Below, piece after piece: positions 11,683-24,576 of a stretch of 64,000 nucleotides of DNA; position 1 is the stretch's first letter, and each line of letters begins with the position of its first letter. Origin of the DNA: Drosophila miranda (taxonomy: Eukaryota; Arthropoda; Insecta; Diptera; Drosophilidae). The notes below the pieces were generated by a model, which was given only the letters and a program-made list of their open reading frames with translations, did no database searches and had not been told where the DNA came from. The stretch spans positions 15,236,001 to 15,300,000 of the forward strand of contig NC_046673.1 in assembly GCF_003369915.1 (NCBI RefSeq), given 5' to 3'. The position numbers and the translations under genes were made by a program.

Positions 11683-13910
11683 TGTCCGGCCGATCCTATT
11701 CTAAAATGTGTTTAAACTCACTCTCTCTCTCGTCGGAACTGAAACTACTTGGCCATCCACACATCCACACATCCATCCATCCATCCATCCATACCCAGTG
11801 GTACTACTCTTGGCCCTGGGCCCCTACCTAGGTGTTATTTAAGATCGAGTGTGTCTCTGTGTGTGAGCATAGTATTACGTTGATTGAGCATACGGTATAG
11901 TTGCAGGCCGTACTTAAAGATACCTAAGATAAAATATACAAGATACAAGATATATATATGTATGTATATATACATAATTGTATTACCCCTAAGCAAATGA
12001 AAAATTCCCATCATATCCCACCACCATATCATGTACTCTTTCATTTAGTCATTTTTTTTTCCTAATTTAATAATTTTTTTTTGCATTTTTTTTACCTCAT
12101 TTCTTTTTGTTTTTATTTTGCGTTTTATAATATATATATATATACACTCTATAAATAAGACTATGAATACTGTACTTAGTGGTTACAACTACACCTATCA
12201 TATATTATGTGTGATGCTGACCTACACGTTGATTGATAAATATAAATGTTAGTTAAGTTGAAACAAAAGATGTCTGAAAGGGGAGTTACTGGTAAAGGGA
12301 ACAACATCAACATGCAACCTCTTGAGGATTGCTGGTCTTATCGAGACCTTCTTCTTGGGTATGAGAAATTTATGGGCCTGCCTTTGTCCCGCTTGAGGAT
12401 CATCCACTTAGCGACACAAACGATTGGCATTCTTGTTCTGCGAATCAATTAGTTACGCTCACTCAGAAACCTGCCAATTTTTAGGATCTGTGCAGAAAAA
12501 ATTTATATCTTGACTACTATTCGGGTTCTTTAATTAGGGATACACTAGATTTCCTTTCTTGTTCTATGAATTGCAGATATTGTTTGCCACATGAAGAATG
12601 ATAATCGTCAGAAACTAACGATGATCATATATTGATTGATCGAGGGTGATTGAGGTGTCTAATAGATATACATATGTTGGTACAATTGGAGATCTTTTTT
12701 TGAGTATAAATTTGTGGATTAAAGTTATATGAACGGGTGACGAGGGTTCGGTCCCTTTTGCACACGAAGAAGCATGGAATATAATCTCTCTTAAACTTGG
12801 TTATCTTTTCAGATCCATGCCACGAAAGATCTAGATTATAGCTGAATGAAGAGATTAATTAATTTTTCTTAATCTATTTCGATTGGAGTTTATTTTATGA
12901 AAAATCATAAGTAATCCCCACCGAAGAATAGCAAATGATCCTTCATAAACGATTTCGTACATTTCGATGGATCAGAGAAGCCTCTTCCATTTCCAATCAA
13001 AATTACTTCAAATATGTGCATTTGTATTCTTTAAATCTATTAGCCACCAACAAAAGGTTGTCAAGAGATCTACCAAATGTTTGCTGCACACTTTTGGGCT
13101 CTTCGGGTAAAGCCCGTGATACGGGGTACAGGTGTCAGAGAAAGACAGGCGGGCGGGCAGGCAGAGGGAGCCAGCACGTGGCCTGCCTCAACTCACGAAC
13201 GAACCAACGAAATATACATAACATATCTATGCCTATGCCTATATGTTAGTGACGCACTGTTTGGATTCCGCCAAAGCAAACAAATCGTTTTGCTCGCACC
13301 TTTACAGCCGACTGTTAACTAACAGAGGGACGCACGGACGGAAGTACGGACGTACGGACTGACAGCCTCTTGCCCCCCCACCGGGCATTCGCTGCTGCTC
13401 ATTACGTCGACGTCGTTCGATTGGCGCTAGTCGATCCGATCTTTCGATTGCCCGTCCGTACACACCGTACACACCGTACACGCCGTACACTCTGCTCTGC
13501 TCTGCCTGTGTCTGTGCCTGTGCTGGGTTCGGTTCAGTTCAGTTTAGTTCTCAGTTTTAGTTTATTTCCTCAGCTGTCGACGACGACGACGACGACGGCG
13601 TTTGGGGCGAGAGAACACGGGGCCGCGATTAGAGGAATATTCCGCCAAATGGCAATTGGATTCGGATCGGGCATTGCATTCCCATTACCCCCGTAGAGTG
13701 TGTCGCGAGTCGTGAGTCGCGAGTCGGGCCTACATATATATATGTAGATCTATAGATCTGTTGTCTATCTTTTAAATTCGAGAAATAGGTGAACCAAGGA
13801 ACCTGCCCATACGACACCATTCTGGGCAACCTTGAACTTGGACTGCATTTCGTGTGTGTCTGTTTCAATTAGATGCAGGCATTCAACCTGCCATTCATTC
13901 AGTACGCCAA
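11683..13910. other. intergenic region between the two transporter genes
   Basis: This holds the 3' UTR of the first transporter followed by AT-rich DNA with TA and TATG runs (11945-11975, 12128-12145). I see no coding exon. From 13130 the base composition rises in GC and shows short direct repeats such as GTACACACC and a CGACGA run (13577-13597), consistent with the upstream control region of the next gene. Confidence 0.5.
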
Positions 13911-13914
13911 TCAT

Positions 13915-14132
13915 TCAGTCAGTCAATGCGCTGTAACGCGTGTGACAGAGAGTGTAAAAATAAAATAACACCCGAGGCGGAGGCGGAGGCGGAGGCTGAG
14001 GCTGACGCTGAGGCAAAGGTAAAGGCATCAGGCATTAAGCATCAATAGCAACCGAAATAAAAACTAAAAATAATCATCGTTGCCAATTTGCGCACTAGCC
14101 AAGGAGAGGGCGAAATACTATAGAGGATATAG
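13915..14132 (+). other. probable non-coding first exon of the second transporter gene
   Basis: An initiator-like TTCAGTCAGTC lies at 13914-13924. The sequence then runs through a GAGGCG repeat to a donor (ATAG|GTGAGTG) at 14132/14133. It would splice to the acceptor (ATCTTTTCAG) at 15715, eight bases before the start codon at 15724. The arrangement mirrors the first transporter gene. Start site and join are inferred. Confidence 0.4.
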
Positions 14133-15723
14133 GTGAGTGATTCGACTGTGAGACGGGGGGCATCATCTAGCAAATGGAGGAGCAACAGGCACGTTCTTGT
14201 CACGCACCTCGCACGGGTTCATCCTCCTTTTCCTCCTACTCCTCCTCCTCCTGCTGCTGCTGCTATCAGCGATTCCCTTCGATTAAAGTGGAAGGGGCCT
14301 TGGGAAAATGTCAATACCCCAATCCACCACATGGGCTATCTGGGAGCCCCAGCTGGTGGCACAATATTGGCAACAAGTTACCAAAACGTTGCCACCCCAT
14401 GTAAAAGCATCGCAATCTTATCATCCTTATCGCTGGATGGATCTATAGTCAATATAGTAGTGGGCTTTGCTTATCTGTGGCGATCTGTGCCAATTGTTTT
14501 GCGATCATTTCGAGTGATTCGAGGAGCTAAAACAATGGAATTTCCACAATAACAAACTGATCCATTACATGTCCAACGAATCAGGAAAGATCAAGGACGG
14601 TCTTCAGTCTGGGTACAGACAGACGAGGATAATAATCGTTATTGCTGGAATTCTTAGCATTTCCGGAATATATGGCATATTTTGAGATCTATTGAGACCT
14701 TTTCCTTTAGAGACCTTTATCGGCTGATTACCACAACTAAAATCCACCTTCCAGTTGGATTTTACGTAGGTTTCAGTTTCACTACATTGCCGATAGTTCT
14801 TATCAAGAAAAACCTTATCTAATTAAGTCCTCAATTTACTATCATTGGGAATCTGTCATCAGGTTGTGGCACACACCTCCCTCAATCGAAGAGCAATGGG
14901 GGTGCGATGTTCTCGCATGTTTTCGATGGTTATACAATTTGAAACAGCATCAGCAAATCAATTAGGTGGAACTCTGATTGAGGCCTCTCCCCCCACAAAT
15001 GGCAGATATTGGAGGATCTTTGCTTTTGCTGTAATCCTTTTTCCATCTAAAGCCAGAGTTTAGTGGAATATTTTGGAATTTCCACACAAATGCTTTCCAT
15101 TGATCGCATATTTTTTTTTTTTTTTTGCGAACTGAACTAATTACTGATACGCCTCCAGACATCAGTGACCTTCTCCTCTCGCCGGCAACAAAATCTTCTA
15201 GAGGACATAATGAAAGTGATTCACTCAACGAAAATCTTTAGCTATTTGCGCGCTAACTTTGGTCTCGGTTTCGGTCTCGGTCTCTGGGGCTAGGTCCGCG
15301 TCACATGACTGCTATGCTGATAAGAGAGGGAGAGAGATCGATCGGAGAGGGAGAGTGGTCTGGGCTAGCATAAGCCCCAGCCATGAACCCGGGCTCTGGG
15401 TTCTGCTGGCAACAACACAAAAAGAAACCCACAAAGCGTGTTTGAGAGTACGGGGTCTTGAGAACTACACCACATGCAGTCGGTCGCATCTTCATAACCT
15501 TCAGGGGCTGCCGTTAATTGTGGCAAGTGGATCGTTAAAGTGTTACACCAAACAAATTGACGATCGGCTCGTAAATCATACTCGAAGCGACAATTGCTTT
15601 TGTATGAGCACGAGCTTCACGAGTAAATGGTTCCTCATTCCGGGGTTCGACAGATCAACTGATCAACTGATCCTCATACTGACTCTGACTCTGTCTCTGC
15701 CTTAGATCTTTTCAGCAACAGCA

Positions 15724-17746
15724 ATGGAATCCGCTGAGAAGAAGGTCTACCAGAACACCACGCGGCCCCTGGCCAAGGCCCCCTCGGCTCGGTACTACAA
15801 CAGGAACGACAAGAGCGATCTGGGCGATGACTTTGTGGCCCCCGATGGCGGCTGGGCGTGGCTGGTGTGCGTCGCCGCTGGCGTTTCCAATGTAGGTAAA
15901 AGGTGTCCAATGCCCGCAGAGCCACAGCTTCAGCTTCAGCTCTCGCCCTCGTTTCCCCCCGAATTGAGCAAATCCTTTCCCCACCCCCACAGCTGTCCAT
16001 CTATCCGTGTCTGCAGCAGTTCGGCTTTCTGTTCAGAGAGCGCCTGGGGGACCTGGGCATGTCCAGCTCTCAGATCACGGCCATCATCAACACGAATCCG
16101 GCGGTGTCCGCCTGCACGGGTCTGCTGAATGGGCCGATGTTCCGGCGCTTCACCTTTCGCCAGGTAGCCATGGCCGGCTCCCTGCTGATCTCCAGTGGCA
16201 TAGTGCTCACAGCCTTCTGTGAGACATTCGTCGGCTATATGGTGGCCTATGCCCTGCTCTTCGGTAAGTCATCTTCAGTCCCCTTGCGATCTGGATCTTT
16301 TACCAACAGAATCTTCTTGTTCTAGGCTTTGGCATGGGCATCAGTGTTTCGGCTTCTTCGCTGGCCATCAACACGTACTTCCAGAAGAAACGCCGCAAGG
16401 CCGCCGGCTTCTCGTGGACCATCACGGGCCTGGGTCCCATCTTCCTGCCGTATCTGGTCACGTTCCTGCTGACCGTCTACGGCGTCCAGGGCACCGTGCT
16501 TCTCTTTGCCGCCATTTCGCTGCACTCCTTTGTCAGTGCCATGATCTACCAGCCGGTGCGGTACCATGTGAACGGCAGCAGCACGGAGCCGGAGCTGCTG
16601 GTGGAGCAGCAGCAGCAAGCGCCGGAGGCGCTGTGCGCCCACTGCGCCTGGCAGCAGAAGCGCGAGCCGGGAGGGATCTTCTCCAGCCAGTACCTGTGCC
16701 AGGACGACGATGCCCAGCGGCCGGGCTATGAGATCTGTGAGCCGGGTACCCCCATGCTGTCGCGTGCGAACGACGGCTGGTTCGGGTCACGGCCCTCGCT
16801 GACCTCGGGACGCCTCCGCTTTCGCACTGTGTCGAGCTCCAAGGATCTGGAGCAGACGCAGCGCCTGCACTGTCCCATCAGCGAGGAGCACCAGGGCGAC
16901 GACGAGTTCCTCAGGCCCAACAACTTTCGCCGGGAGCGCGTCGAGTCCAATCTGGAGGCGAAGCTCTGCTGCAGGTGCTCCGAGCACCGGGCCATTGCCC
17001 GGGAGGACAACAACAACAAGGATCCTGAGGTGCAGACCAGTCCGGGGGAAATAAGCTTCCTCCAGAAGGTGGTGACCTTCTTCGACCTGGACCTGCTGCG
17101 CGACTTCACCTTCGTGAATCTCGTTGCGGGGCTGACGATCATCAACTTTGGGGAGCTCAACTTCTCCATCCTGACGCCGTTCATCCTGGTCGACTTCGGC
17201 TTCGAGACCTCCCAGATCACGCTGGCCATGTCCCTGCTGGCCGGCCTGGACATCACCATGCGCTTCCTGGTGCCCTTCCTGACCGAGAAGATCCCCTGGG
17301 ATAACCGGGTCTTCTTCCTCATTGGCGTCGTCGGGATTGCACTGGGCCGCACGGTGGTGGCCTGCACTCGATCCTACTCCATGATCTTGTGCAGCTTCGT
17401 GTGGATTGGGCTGTGCAAGGGGGTGCGCACCATATTCTGGCCCCTGATCATACCCGGCTACGTGCCGCTGAATCGTCTGCCAGGCGCCTCGGGCCTCCAG
17501 CTGCTCATCTCGGGGCTGTTTACACTCATCTGCGGACCATTTGTCGGTGAGTCGAGTCGAGTCTCGCATCTGATCTCCTGTCGATCTGACGCTTTCGTTA
17601 TTCTTCCAGGTCTTGTGCGGGATCGCTTTAACTATTCGGTGACCTTGCATTGTCTCAATATGATGTCCTTTGTGGCGGCCGCCTCTTGGACCCTGGAGGC
17701 GCTTATTCGACGCCATCGGCGGAAGCAGCGCCTGGAGGATAGCTGA
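15724..17746 (+). CDS. SLC16-type monocarboxylate transporter, paralogue 2
   Basis: Four coding exons join in frame: 15724-15891, 15993-16263, 16326-17546 and 17610-17746, giving 598 aa. The SLC16 signature appears as D-G-G-W-A-W at residues 41-46, and the second motif as YFQKKRRKAAGFSW after transmembrane segment 4. Twelve membrane segments with a long central loop are predicted. It is a tandem paralogue of the gene 4 kb upstream. The first and last introns sit at the same places in both proteins and have the same phases, the first exon has the same KSDLG-DFVAPDGGW block, and the loop keeps the RPGYEI.EPGTPML.RANDGWFGS segment. The middle intron differs: here it splits the region after LLFG, whereas in paralogue 1 it splits just before the MFRRFTFRQVA block. 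Role: membrane carrier for monocarboxylates or similar solutes; substrate unknown. The last intron (63 bp) is again a multiple of three without stops. Confidence 0.92.
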
Positions 17747-20268
17747 TCATCCGTCAGCATCCCATCCGGTCCTTCGGCGCTTAAGTTAGAAAATACTTTA
17801 TTTTTTTTTGCTATCTCTAAGATAATGTTTTGTAATACATTATAAAGTATAAAGTACAACATGGTCTATACTCGATTTATACTTATGTAATGGGAAATAT
17901 CTATCAACCTCTCCAGGGTGGGTCCCTGAACGCACTTTCAGGGAAGATCCAGCTTTTACATCAATCAACTTAAACTTTATAACGAAAATCAAGGCATTAA
18001 AATCTTTTGCTTAATTGGGACATATAATTAATAGTTTCTAAAATATTTCGAACGAAAAGATGCTGGGTTTTGATAATATTTTAAGATTTAAATTTAAATA
18101 TTATCAAAATGCACATAAATTTTACATGCAATTTTACATGCACTCCATAATATTGACATGGACATGACATGGCACGCTGGAAAAGTGTAGCATGCTTTTA
18201 GGCTGCCAAATCTTTTGCAGAGTGTGCAGAGTCCAGACAGAATCGAATAGATTAGATTTGCTTATCAATTGGGTTCCTATAAAACAAATTTTTAAAAATG
18301 TAGCAAAAAAAATGGAATATAAAAAACGGATAAGAACGGAAAACAGATATAGTTCGTAGCTGAACATTCTAGCCAGTCGATAGGTTTCAAAAGCCACCTC
18401 TCGGGACTTAATACATATATTAATTCATAAATATGTATATCTTTACTTTGGAAAATATCGTAGGATCTAGTAGTCTTCTGCTTTATCATTCTAAAATTCT
18501 ATATTGTGTTTTTACACTAGACGTACGACTACACTCGAATTATTATACACAAAATTAAAAATTGTTTACGTTTGCCCGGGCACAATCTACACTAAAACCG
18601 AAAGAGCGTTGGCGAAAATTTCAAACATTTAATCAAAACACATCTTTGGTTGCAGACTTTCAATTGAGGTACCGTTTATTCTTTGAACTCTTCAAAATCC
18701 CTTTAAATTCAGTTGGTCAAACGTTTAGATTGATCACGAGTTTTTACCAGGGTCCCCGCAATTGTCGAGCAATTTATTGAAGGAAGCCAACAACAAGGCA
18801 CAATCACGGAATAGAATGTTATAAGTCGGTACTACTGGAGGGTGGCTGCGCTGATCATCGCCCAGCTAAACACGATGATCATCTCCAAATGAAGTACGCC
18901 AGTGCCATCTGCAGAAGCACGGCAAAGTAATATTACCAGAGGAAGTTCAGAAAATCCATCATAAACAGATGGAATGTATACAGATGTATGTATGTATGGT
19001 TGCCCCAGTAGGATTGGTGCTGATTAACCTTCTCCTTCTCATTAAGGCCTACGAGGGGCATGCAACAGAATTGGGAATAGTTTGGTCATGGCTATTGGAA
19101 TTCTGATTAAACTTTTGTGTCTGCAAAAGTTTGTTCTTGCACTTGAAAGAAGCTGAAGTGTACGACATTGATACACCTACATGTTGCTCTTCTTAATATT
19201 CTCTGAAATATAAAATAAAATACTACAAAATGTGAACCTATCTTGTTCTTTTCCAAATTTTTGAGATGTCTTTGGGTCGTCTTCAACAGAAACACCGGAA
19301 GATGGATGATACACTATGTATGTCGTTCCATGTTTCAGAATGGTTTCTGAACAGCTTTCAGTTTGTAGATGTCGAAGATTGGCATAATTTACTTGATGAT
19401 ATTTTATTTTTATTCAATCATTCTTAAAAATTAGAGTACATTAAAGTGACTTTGTTTATCGTTTGTTTTTTCTTTTCATGTACTTCTCTTGCACGTTGAA
19501 AAATTGCATTCGAAATTGTTATCTACATCAGGACATTCGATAGATTCGATTTATATAGTACAGATAAGATATATAGATATTTATACAAAGAATTACATCT
19601 AGCAGAAGAAACGCCCACATATTACTACATGAAAATAAAAGAAAAAAAAAGTGGAGTAAATCTTTTCTATTGGGGGAATCATCCTCTCTATCAGCCGTCG
19701 AAGCTTCTAACTCTCCTTCTCTGTACTCCTGGGATGCCTCTTCTTCCCTACACTCCCTAGATGCCTCCCCTTCTCTGTATCCCCTGGATCCCTCTCCTTC
19801 CTTGTACTCCCTGGATCCCTCTCCTCCTCTGCAATCCAAGGATCCCTCTGTTTCTATGCGTTTATAAAGCTACCAAATGCGAAAATACTCTAACATGGAT
19901 TAGGGGGATCGATCTCTTAACAAATAGAACTCCCAAAGACTTTGCTTTAAATCTAAGTTTGATGTGGACACCTCCTTGGTCCTTGCATGAGGGGTGTTTT
20001 CTGTTCTTTTTTTTTGTGGAAATATATTACAATAGATGTGGCGGATCGCGGCGTCCTTTAACTCTTTCTAGGGCATGGTCTCTATCTCGGGGAGGGCGAC
20101 ATCGTTGGCTTTGCTGTGGGCCTCTGAAGGGCGGCCGCCGTTGGCGCAGCTGTCAGAATCGTGATGACCTACAGTGTGTGGTGGGTGGGGGTTTTTTCAA
20201 TGTTCGGAGTGTATAGTGGTGTTTGGAGTGTGTGTAGGTGGTGGTGGAGACAAAACAAGAGCTCGAGA
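17747..20268. other. intergenic region between convergent genes
   Basis: This contains the 3' end of the second transporter and the 3' end of the - strand gene beginning at 23.3 kb. It is AT-rich. A more coding-like patch lies at about 18780-18970, where short hydrophobic frames occur on both strands but are interrupted by stops. A 30-bp minisatellite is at 19690-19855. No complete gene could be supported. Confidence 0.5.
19690..19855. repeat. 30-bp minisatellite, about five units
   Basis: Five diverged copies of a unit like CTCTGTACTCCCTGGATCCC with CTCTCCTT spacers. The period of 30 keeps both strands open, so a ten-residue repeat would be encoded in either direction (Ser/Pro/Leu-rich on +, Glu/Arg/Gly-rich on -). 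There is no start context or splice evidence for a gene, so it is listed as a repeat only. Confidence 0.75.
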
Positions 20269-23200
20269 TTACATGTCTAGACGATGGTGGGAATTGCGAT
20301 TTACTTTGGAGTTGCCGTCGATGATCTCCACGGGATCTGCGGGCACATACGACGACAGACCCATCAGCCCAAAGATATCCGGCGTATAGTTGTGCAGCTG
20401 TGATGAGCTGATGGTGGGCGTGGCCGCCTTCGGTTCCCCAGCTGGAACAAAAAACAAGGACATTCGTTAAACAGAGAACACCAGAGAAAAGTAAAGCAAG
20501 AGGAAAGTTTAACGAAGAGAATGAGAGTGTGAGTGTGAGCTCGACTATCTGTCTGTTTTATTTAGTTCTATGTTCTACGGTTCCATAATCTTAGCTCCTA
20601 CCTGTACCTGGCGTCGGGCGCACTCTGGGGAATCTCGGCGCTGACGCTGACGCTGGCACTGGCGCTGGCGTCTGGTGGTACACAGGACGTGGCGCTGATG
20701 CCGAGGCAGACACCTCATGATGCACATCCGGCGGATGGTAGGCCTGATGACGGGGCTGTGGCGTCACCACATAGACCTTCTCATTCGTCTGCGGCAGGAT
20801 GGCCACCTGGGCCTGTTTCCACAGCTCCTTGGGCGCCTGAGTGCTTCTCACATACAGCGGTGTCACCGCGTCCTCGCTGGCGAGCATCATTGTCGTTGGC
20901 CTGGCAGTAGTGGTGGTGGTGCTGCTGCTCGGCAGGGGTGTGGTCATGGCGGGCGGTCGTTGTCGCTGCTGTCCCTCGTAGTAGTCGAGATGCAGTCGAT
21001 TGTCCTCCAGAGGCTGGAAGCGCTTCGAGCTGCGCTCTCCCAGCAGATGCAGCTGCTCCAGATTGTTGATGGAGGTGGACAGATCCCCGGCATTGGTGGG
21101 CGGAGCAGAGCCGCCACCCAACTCGAAGCCGCCGCCGCGTGTGGTCTTCGATTGACGCGTCAGCTGCTGGAGCGGAGCCGTAGCCGGAGCCGGGGTCGTG
21201 GTGGTGGTCGTTAGGTACTCCGTGGGGATGTGCTTGGACCGGCCCCGAATCGTGGGCGTGCTGGGGCGATGCGACAACGAGTTGTACTCCTGCTCGGTCC
21301 AGCCGTCGATGTTGTGCTGCAGCCGGGAAATGTCCACCCCCAGGGGTCTGCGCTTCGTCTCGCGCTCTCGCTTCAGCAGCTCCCGGAGATTGGAGGCCAG
21401 GATCTTGGTCAGGTACTTGGTGGTGCGATGGGTGTTGGGCGGCGGCGGGGCCGTCACCGTGGCCGTTGCCAGCTTCGATTCCTGCTGCTCGTGCGGCTCC
21501 TCCACATCGTTGTCGTCATGGTCATGGTCCTGGTTGTGGCTGTGCTTGTGGTTCTGGTTCTGGTTCTGGCTGTGGACATGGACCCATGGCTCGAAGGGGC
21601 GTGGCCGCTGCTTTGTCGTGTAGGGTATGATCACCTGCTGGGGACTCGGCGGCGACATGCCCGCATACTGTCCGCTGGCATCGATGGCCCCGTACGTGGA
21701 GGTGGGCGTGGGCGGCGCCGGCGTGGGCGTGTACACCTGACTGAGGCGGAAGTTCAGATCCGCGGGGTCACGGGTGAAGGGACGCGCCCCGGCCACCCCC
21801 ACCCCCAGGGCATGGTTGATGGGCGAGTCGAGCAGTCGCTTAGGGGTCTCCCTACCGCGGCTGCCGGAGTGATGATAGATGCCGCGATGATGCACTGCCG
21901 CCAGATGGTTATTGACCTCCACAACGGGGGCTGGTGGTGCTGGTGGTGCAGGTGGTGCGGGTGGTGCGGTTGGGGCTTCTGTTGGCGGCTGCTCTGTCGT
22001 GGTGTACACCACTGTGCTGGTCTCCTCCGCCTGATACTGTTCCGCATAGTAGATCTGCTGCTCCTGCTCCTGCTGCAGCTGCTGGGAGGATGCCGCCGGA
22101 TAGTTGTCTGCCGGCGGCAGCTGCTGCGTGGTCGTCTCCGCAAAGTGCCCCAGTTCCGTGAGCAGCTGCGAGGCGGGCAGGTGCTGGTGCACCGAGCCAC
22201 TGCTCAGGTCCTCCAGCTGGTAGCGGACTGTGCTAATGTCCTGCAGCTGATGGTGGGGCTGGTGGTGCTGCTGCTGCTCCTGCTCCGAGGGGGGGCTGGG
22301 TCTGTGGGGTGCCCTGGCTCCCAGATCGATCGCATGCGATGGCACAAAGGTCGCCGGATACTCCACGGAGGTCACAAAGTCCGTCAGCTGGTGGCTCTGG
22401 ACGATCTCGAAGTTGCTGCTCGGGATGCTCGTGAAGCCCGGATTGCTGGGGATGCTCGGGCTGTACGGCCGCGGACTGGGTGCCGGTCGGAACGGCGGCA
22501 CTGTGCTGGCACGCACTTCCGACGGGGCAGCCACATTCTCTAGCGGCCGGAAGGGCTGGGCATTGTACAGCGGTGGCAGGGCCATGTGGCTGAGGGCAGG
22601 CAGGGGCACGGTGATGGGCAGGAAGACACTCTGCCCCGCTGGTGCCGCAGGCAGAGCCCGGAACTGCACGGCCCGCTGGCGATGCTGTGATGCCTGGGCC
22701 ACCGGCTGTTGTGGCACCTGCCACGATTGGACAACCTGCTGTTGCTGCTGGGGAGGATGCTGCTGCTGATGTTGTGGAGCATGCTGCTGCTGCTGCTGCT
22801 GCTGCCCCACCATCGGCACCCAGGGATACTTGTTGCACAGACTGCAGGGCTTTCCCGCCGCATCGAAGCTCTGCACGGGCTTGGGGTAGGCGTAGTTGTT
22901 GGAGCTGGCCCCCAGCTGCTGGTCGCGCGGCGTCTGTCCGCCCAATCCAAACCATCGGGCCACGCGCGTCATGAAGCCCGGTGGCTCGGGGACAGGCGCA
23001 GAGGCCACTACCGGGGACACCTCCGAGTACCCTGCCGCATGGCTGAGACGCTGCGCTGTGGGCAGGGGTGGCGGCACCAAATGATCCGCCGGCTGTGCGG
23101 GCAGGACTGACCTTGACAATGCCTGGGCCTGGGCCTGGGCCTGGACCTGCACCGTTGTGGTTGTGGCAGAGAGCACCAGAGCCAGCGCCAGCGCCAGTGC

Positions 23201-23304
23201 GAGGCTGTCGAGGCCGAGGGACGCGAAGCGGCGGTTCAGTGCCTGGAATCGAGAGGAGAGAGGGGAAAATCCAATTAGATGTCAAATTTCACTTTCCAAG
23301 TCAT
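20269..23304 (-). CDS. large secreted Pro/Gln/Thr-rich protein, unrecognised
   Basis: The main exon is 20602-23242 and the last exon is 20269-20441; they join in phase 1 (donor GGTACAG|GTAGGA). A tiny first coding exon at 23293-23304 (Met-Thr-Trp-Lys) with a 50-bp intron gives an open frame of 941 aa; this start is tentative because an in-frame stop lies just upstream of the main exon. The N-terminus has a clear signal peptide (SLALALALALVLSATTTT, about residues 15-32). The rest is low complexity: Gln runs, PPAPPAPP, TTTTT stretches and a His/Asp/Asn segment. More ordered-looking parts are the CSLCNKYPWVPM motif near residue 137, the basic YLTKILASNLRELLKRERE segment near residue 645, and the C-terminal YTPDIFGLMGLSSYVPADPVEI. 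An extracellular or cuticle-matrix role is possible but is only inference. I do not recognise the family. Confidence 0.75.
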
Positions 23305-24542
23305 AAATTCAAGCCAGAGACGCCAACGCTCCTAATTTATAGAGAGCAGGCGGCCGGACCGGGCCACCATTCGATCCGGTTACGGATCCGAACATGAAAG
23401 GCGCAAAAAGTAGCCGTTGATCCGGTTCATTCCTCATTCGATTCGTGGTTTCACGGTCACCGTATTTGCAAATCCAAAACAACACAAAATGTGAACAGCC
23501 AGCGGCAAAGTGGTAGGATCCACTCTATCACTTTGATAGAACTTTTTAAAAGTTAGGACATTGACCATTCAATGCCATATTTTGTACAAAAAACTTTTTT
23601 GAATGAACGATTTAAGAATTAAGAAATAGCAATGCCCATAAAGCATCTAGAAGAATAGATACCTTCCATCCAGACGAATGCAAAATTAGAACATTAAAAC
23701 TGTGTAAGGTTATTAGGGACAAATCCCTATATTATTTTCTAAATTTATTAAGCCAACATCAATTGAAATAATCGACTCATAATTGCATTAGCTTTGATGG
23801 GAAAACCTATTCAATTCAGCAAAAGTTAATTTCAGGATGATCTTTGATTAAAGTTCTTCCAAAAAAGTCTCTCTAAATTTGCCCAACCTCGGTAGCTCCA
23901 TAGATAGCTCCAAGCTACTTTTTTATATACAATAACCTGGAAAATGTATACTCAATATGTTATATATTATAACCAAAAAAAGATTCCATAGATAGTCCCA
24001 GCGAATTTGTAGAATTTTGCAATTCTGTAACCCAACCTCGAAAACCACTTGTGTTCTTTTTGATTGCCATATTTGTTCTGATATCTTTAGAACCATACGT
24101 TTGATGGTTTCTGAACTTGTTGCGAAATGTCTGCTCTTCAAACCATTCCAAAACTATACCAAGAACAACACTTTCTAAAGGCATCCCCCATCCACACATT
24201 CGTGTCCAAAGTCGCATGCGATTTCCAATGATTGTCTCCAGGCAAAGAAGTCTTAACAACAACAACAACAGAAATAACCCGCTGATATGAGATTGTAGGG
24301 CAGCGATAATGACATTCAAATTGAATAAAGACCAGCGTTCTATGAACTGATTACAGTACTGGCAACCGGACAAACAAGAGCTGACTAACCGGTGAAATAT
24401 TAGCAGAGATAAAGTCCCACAAAAACCTGAGTGAGACACAGAACAGCTTTATGGGGCCATGGGCCGTTTATGGCCATAAACGAAAACGTTAAGTTTTCTG
24501 GCGGGGAACATTCCACTAAATAATAATTATCTTGGAGGGCCA

Positions 24543-24576
24543 GCAAAGACCTCAGACCTCAGACCTCAGACCTCAG
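24543..24576. repeat. 9-bp tandem repeat (CAGACCTCA)
   Basis: Nearly four perfect tandem units. No coding context. Confidence 0.85.

Noticed and set aside
12742-12756. T-arm-like GGGTTCGGTCCC
   Set aside because: No matching acceptor stem, anticodon arm or D-arm was found upstream.
16787-17716. 309-codon open frame antisense to the second transporter
   Set aside because: It runs across a real intron of the sense gene and has no recognisable domain; typical GC-rich shadow.
21230-22543. 437-codon open frame antisense to the secreted low-complexity gene
   Set aside because: Leu/Arg-rich shadow of the Gln/Pro/Thr-rich coding strand; no homology or splice logic.
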